This document shows positions 4,332-5,902 of a stretch of 5,902 nucleotides of DNA, piece after piece (the first letter of the stretch is position 1; every line of letters starts with the position of its first letter). Origin of the DNA: Caulobacterales bacterium. GTDB lineage: Bacteria > Pseudomonadota > Alphaproteobacteria > Caulobacterales > Caulobacteraceae. The translations under genes were made by a program, and so were the position numbers. The notes beneath the pieces were generated by a model that did no database searches, had not been told where the DNA came from, and saw only the letters and a program-made list of their open reading frames with translations. Where the stretch lies: assembly GCA_947480815.1 (NCBI GenBank), contig CANKEA010000085.1, forward strand, positions 1 through 5,902, in the 5' to 3' direction.

Positions 4332-5902
4332 ATGGCCATGAAACCCGTCGTTGCCGAAGTAACCCGTCGGATCGCTGCGCGTAGCCGCGAGGGTCGCGCC
4401 GCCTACCTGGCCCAGATGGAGGCGGCAATTTCGTCGGGCCCTGGCCGCGCCAAGCTGTCTTGTGCCAACTGGGCCCATGCCTTCGCTGGACAGAACAGTG
4501 CCGACAAGCTGCGGGCGATGGATCCTAATGCGCCCAATATAGGTATCGTCACCGCCTATAACGACATGCTGTCGGCGCATCAGCCGCTGGGGGCCTATCC
4601 AGACATCATCAAGGCCGCGGCGCGACAGGCCGGCGCCACCGCGCAGGTGGCGGGGAGCACGCCGGCGATGTGTGATGGGGTCACGCAGGGGCGGCCCGGC
4701 ATGGAACTCTCCCTTTTCAGCCGCGATCTGATCGCCATGAGCACCGGCGTCGCCCTGGCGCATGACGCCTTCGACTCCGCGCTGATGCTGGGGGTCTGCG
4801 ACAAGATCGTGCCGGGCCTGCTAATCGGTGCTCTGACGTTCAGCCACCTGCCGACGATCTTCGTCCCGGCTGGGCCGATGACGAGCGGCATGGACAATGA
4901 CGAAAAGGGCAAGATCCGGGCGCTCTACGCGGAGGGAAAGGTCGAGCGTGAGGTGCTGCTGGCCGCCGAGGCCGCTGCCTATCACGGGCCGGGCACCTGC
5001 ACCTTCTACGGCACAGCCAATTCCAACCAGATGCTGATGGAGATCATGGGGCTGCACATGCCTGGTGCGGCCTTCGTCCATCCCAATACGCCCCTGCGCG
5101 AGGCTCTGACCCGCGCCGCCGCCCATCGCGCGGCCGCCATCACGCGACACGGCCGTGACTTCATCCCCATCGGGCGGGTGATCGATGAGAAGGCGCTGGT
5201 CAATGGCGTGGTTGGGCTGATGGCCACGGGTGGCTCGACCAACCACTGTCTGCACCTGGTGGCAGTGGCCAAGGCTGCGGGGCTGATCCTGACCCTGGAA
5301 GACCTCGATGCGCTGAGCCAGGCCACGCCCCTGATCGCACGGGTCTACCCCAACGGCTTGGGCGATGTGAATCAGTTCCACGCCGCCGGTGGCATGGCGT
5401 TTGTGGTTAGCCAACTGCTGGAGAATGGCTTCGCCCATGAGGATGTGCTGACCGTCGCTGGACAGGGGCTTTTCCACTACACGCAGGAGCCAGTCTTGCA
5501 TGACGGCGCGCTGGTCTGGCGCGGCGGACCATCCCAAAGCCTAGATGCTTCGATCTTGCGGCCTGTCTCCGACCCGTTCGATAGCGAGGGCGGCATCCGG
5601 GTTTTGAACGGTACACTCGGCCGGGCGGTGAGCAAGATCAGCGCTGTGAAGCCGTCTGACCGCGCCGTGCGCGCGCCGGCGGCGGTTTTTGACGACCAGG
5701 AAAGCTTCCTGGCTGCGTTCAAGCGCGGCGAGCTGGATCGCGATCTCGTGGTGGTGATCCGCTTCCAAGGACCGGCCGCTAATGGCATGCCGGAATTGCA
5801 TGGTCTGACCCCGACCTTGGCGGTGCTTATGGGGCGCGGATTCAAGGTGGCGTTGGTCACAGATGGCCGGATGTCCGGTGCTTCCGGTAAGATCGCTTCA
5901 GC
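4332..5902 (+). CDS. edd: 6-phosphogluconate dehydratase, 3' end outside window
   Basis: This [4Fe-4S] enzyme of the IlvD/Edd family converts 6-phosphogluconate to 2-keto-3-deoxy-6-phosphogluconate, the first committed Entner-Doudoroff step, in the cytoplasm. About 523 codons are present against roughly 600 in the family, so about 80 C-terminal residues are missing. Edd rather than IlvD is shown by the N-terminus ([17 protein letters not shown], 11-27), [10 protein letters not shown] (43-52) and [17 protein letters not shown] (69-85). Cluster ligand candidates are Cys114 (TPAMCDG), Cys156 in the signature [12 protein letters not shown] (156-167) and Cys223 ([20 protein letters not shown], 219-238). 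Asp157 and Lys158 are the expected Mg2+ site residues. The second family signature, [12 protein letters not shown] (507-518), lies just before the edge. The ATGs at 4332 and 4338 are in the same frame; GGA sits nine bases before the first and GAG six before the second, so the start is uncertain by two codons. No stop or frameshift interrupts the frame. Confidence 0.95.
   Translation, partial: MAMKPVVAEVTRRIAARSREGRAAYLAQMEAAISSGPGRAKLSCANWAHAFAGQNSADKLRAMDPNAPNIGIVTAYNDMLSAHQPLGAYPDIIKAAARQAGATAQVAGSTPAMCDGVTQGRPGMELSLFSRDLIAMSTGVALAHDAFDSALMLGVCDKIVPGLLIGALTFSHLPTIFVPAGPMTSGMDNDEKGKIRALYAEGKVEREVLLAAEAAAYHGPGTCTFYGTANSNQMLMEIMGLHMPGAAFVHPNTPLREALTRAAAHRAAAITRHGRDFIPIGRVIDEKALVNGVVGLMATGGSTNHCLHLVAVAKAAGLILTLEDLDALSQATPLIARVYPNGLGDVNQFHAAGGMAFVVSQLLENGFAHEDVLTVAGQGLFHYTQEPVLHDGALVWRGGPSQSLDASILRPVSDPFDSEGGIRVLNGTLGRAVSKISAVKPSDRAVRAPAAVFDDQESFLAAFKRGELDRDLVVVIRFQGPAANGMPELHGLTPTLAVLMGRGFKVALVTDGRMSGASGKIAS

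Noticed and set aside
4227..4763. 178-codon minus-strand frame covering the hairpin and the start of edd
   Set aside because: Its composition is typical of antisense shadow frames, it has no motif, and most of it overlaps the well-supported N-terminus of Edd.
4821..5537. 238-codon open frame on the minus strand inside edd
   Set aside because: The opposite strand encodes an intact Edd with family signatures; the antisense product has low-complexity GC-driven composition and no family resemblance.

Overview
The window is GC-rich chromosomal DNA (codon third positions are mostly G or C) with densely packed housekeeping and accessory metabolic genes. Codon style and gene content fit a proteobacterium, most likely an alphaproteobacterium. 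The content behind this is a PduO-type cobalamin adenosyltransferase, a rhodocoxin/putidaredoxin-type ferredoxin reductase, a prokaryotic cytochrome b561, an acyltransferase-3 and Entner-Doudoroff Edd. The lineage is inference from style and content, and I cannot name a species. I see no rRNA, tRNA, CRISPR array, insertion sequence or phage gene.

Layout from left to right. (1) A SpoU/TrmH-family RNA 2'-O-methyltransferase on +, open at the left edge. (2) A PduO-type ATP:cob(I)alamin adenosyltransferase on -, meeting gene 1 tail to tail with both stop codons sharing the bases CTAG. (3) An FAD-dependent ferredoxin reductase on +, divergent from gene 2 across 71 bp. (4) A four-helix cytochrome b561 on -, convergent with gene 3 across 40 bp. 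(5) A membrane acyltransferase-3 on +, divergent from gene 4 across about 115 bp. (6) 6-phosphogluconate dehydratase (edd) on +, 85 bp after gene 5 and cut by the right edge after about 523 codons.

The first five genes alternate strand (+ - + - +), so each is probably transcribed separately. The window is therefore not one operon or one pathway. Possible functional links are limited. The divergent adenosyltransferase/ferredoxin reductase pair could be related, because PduO enzymes need cobalamin reduced to Co(I) by a flavoprotein or ferredoxin system. The ferredoxin reductase and the b-type cytochrome are both electron carriers.

The most striking non-coding structure is a long, nearly continuous hairpin (4247-4301). 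It begins directly after the acyltransferase stop codon and is followed by a G-free, C-rich tract leading into the edd start. I found no convincing new multi-gene system; the genes look intact and conventional.
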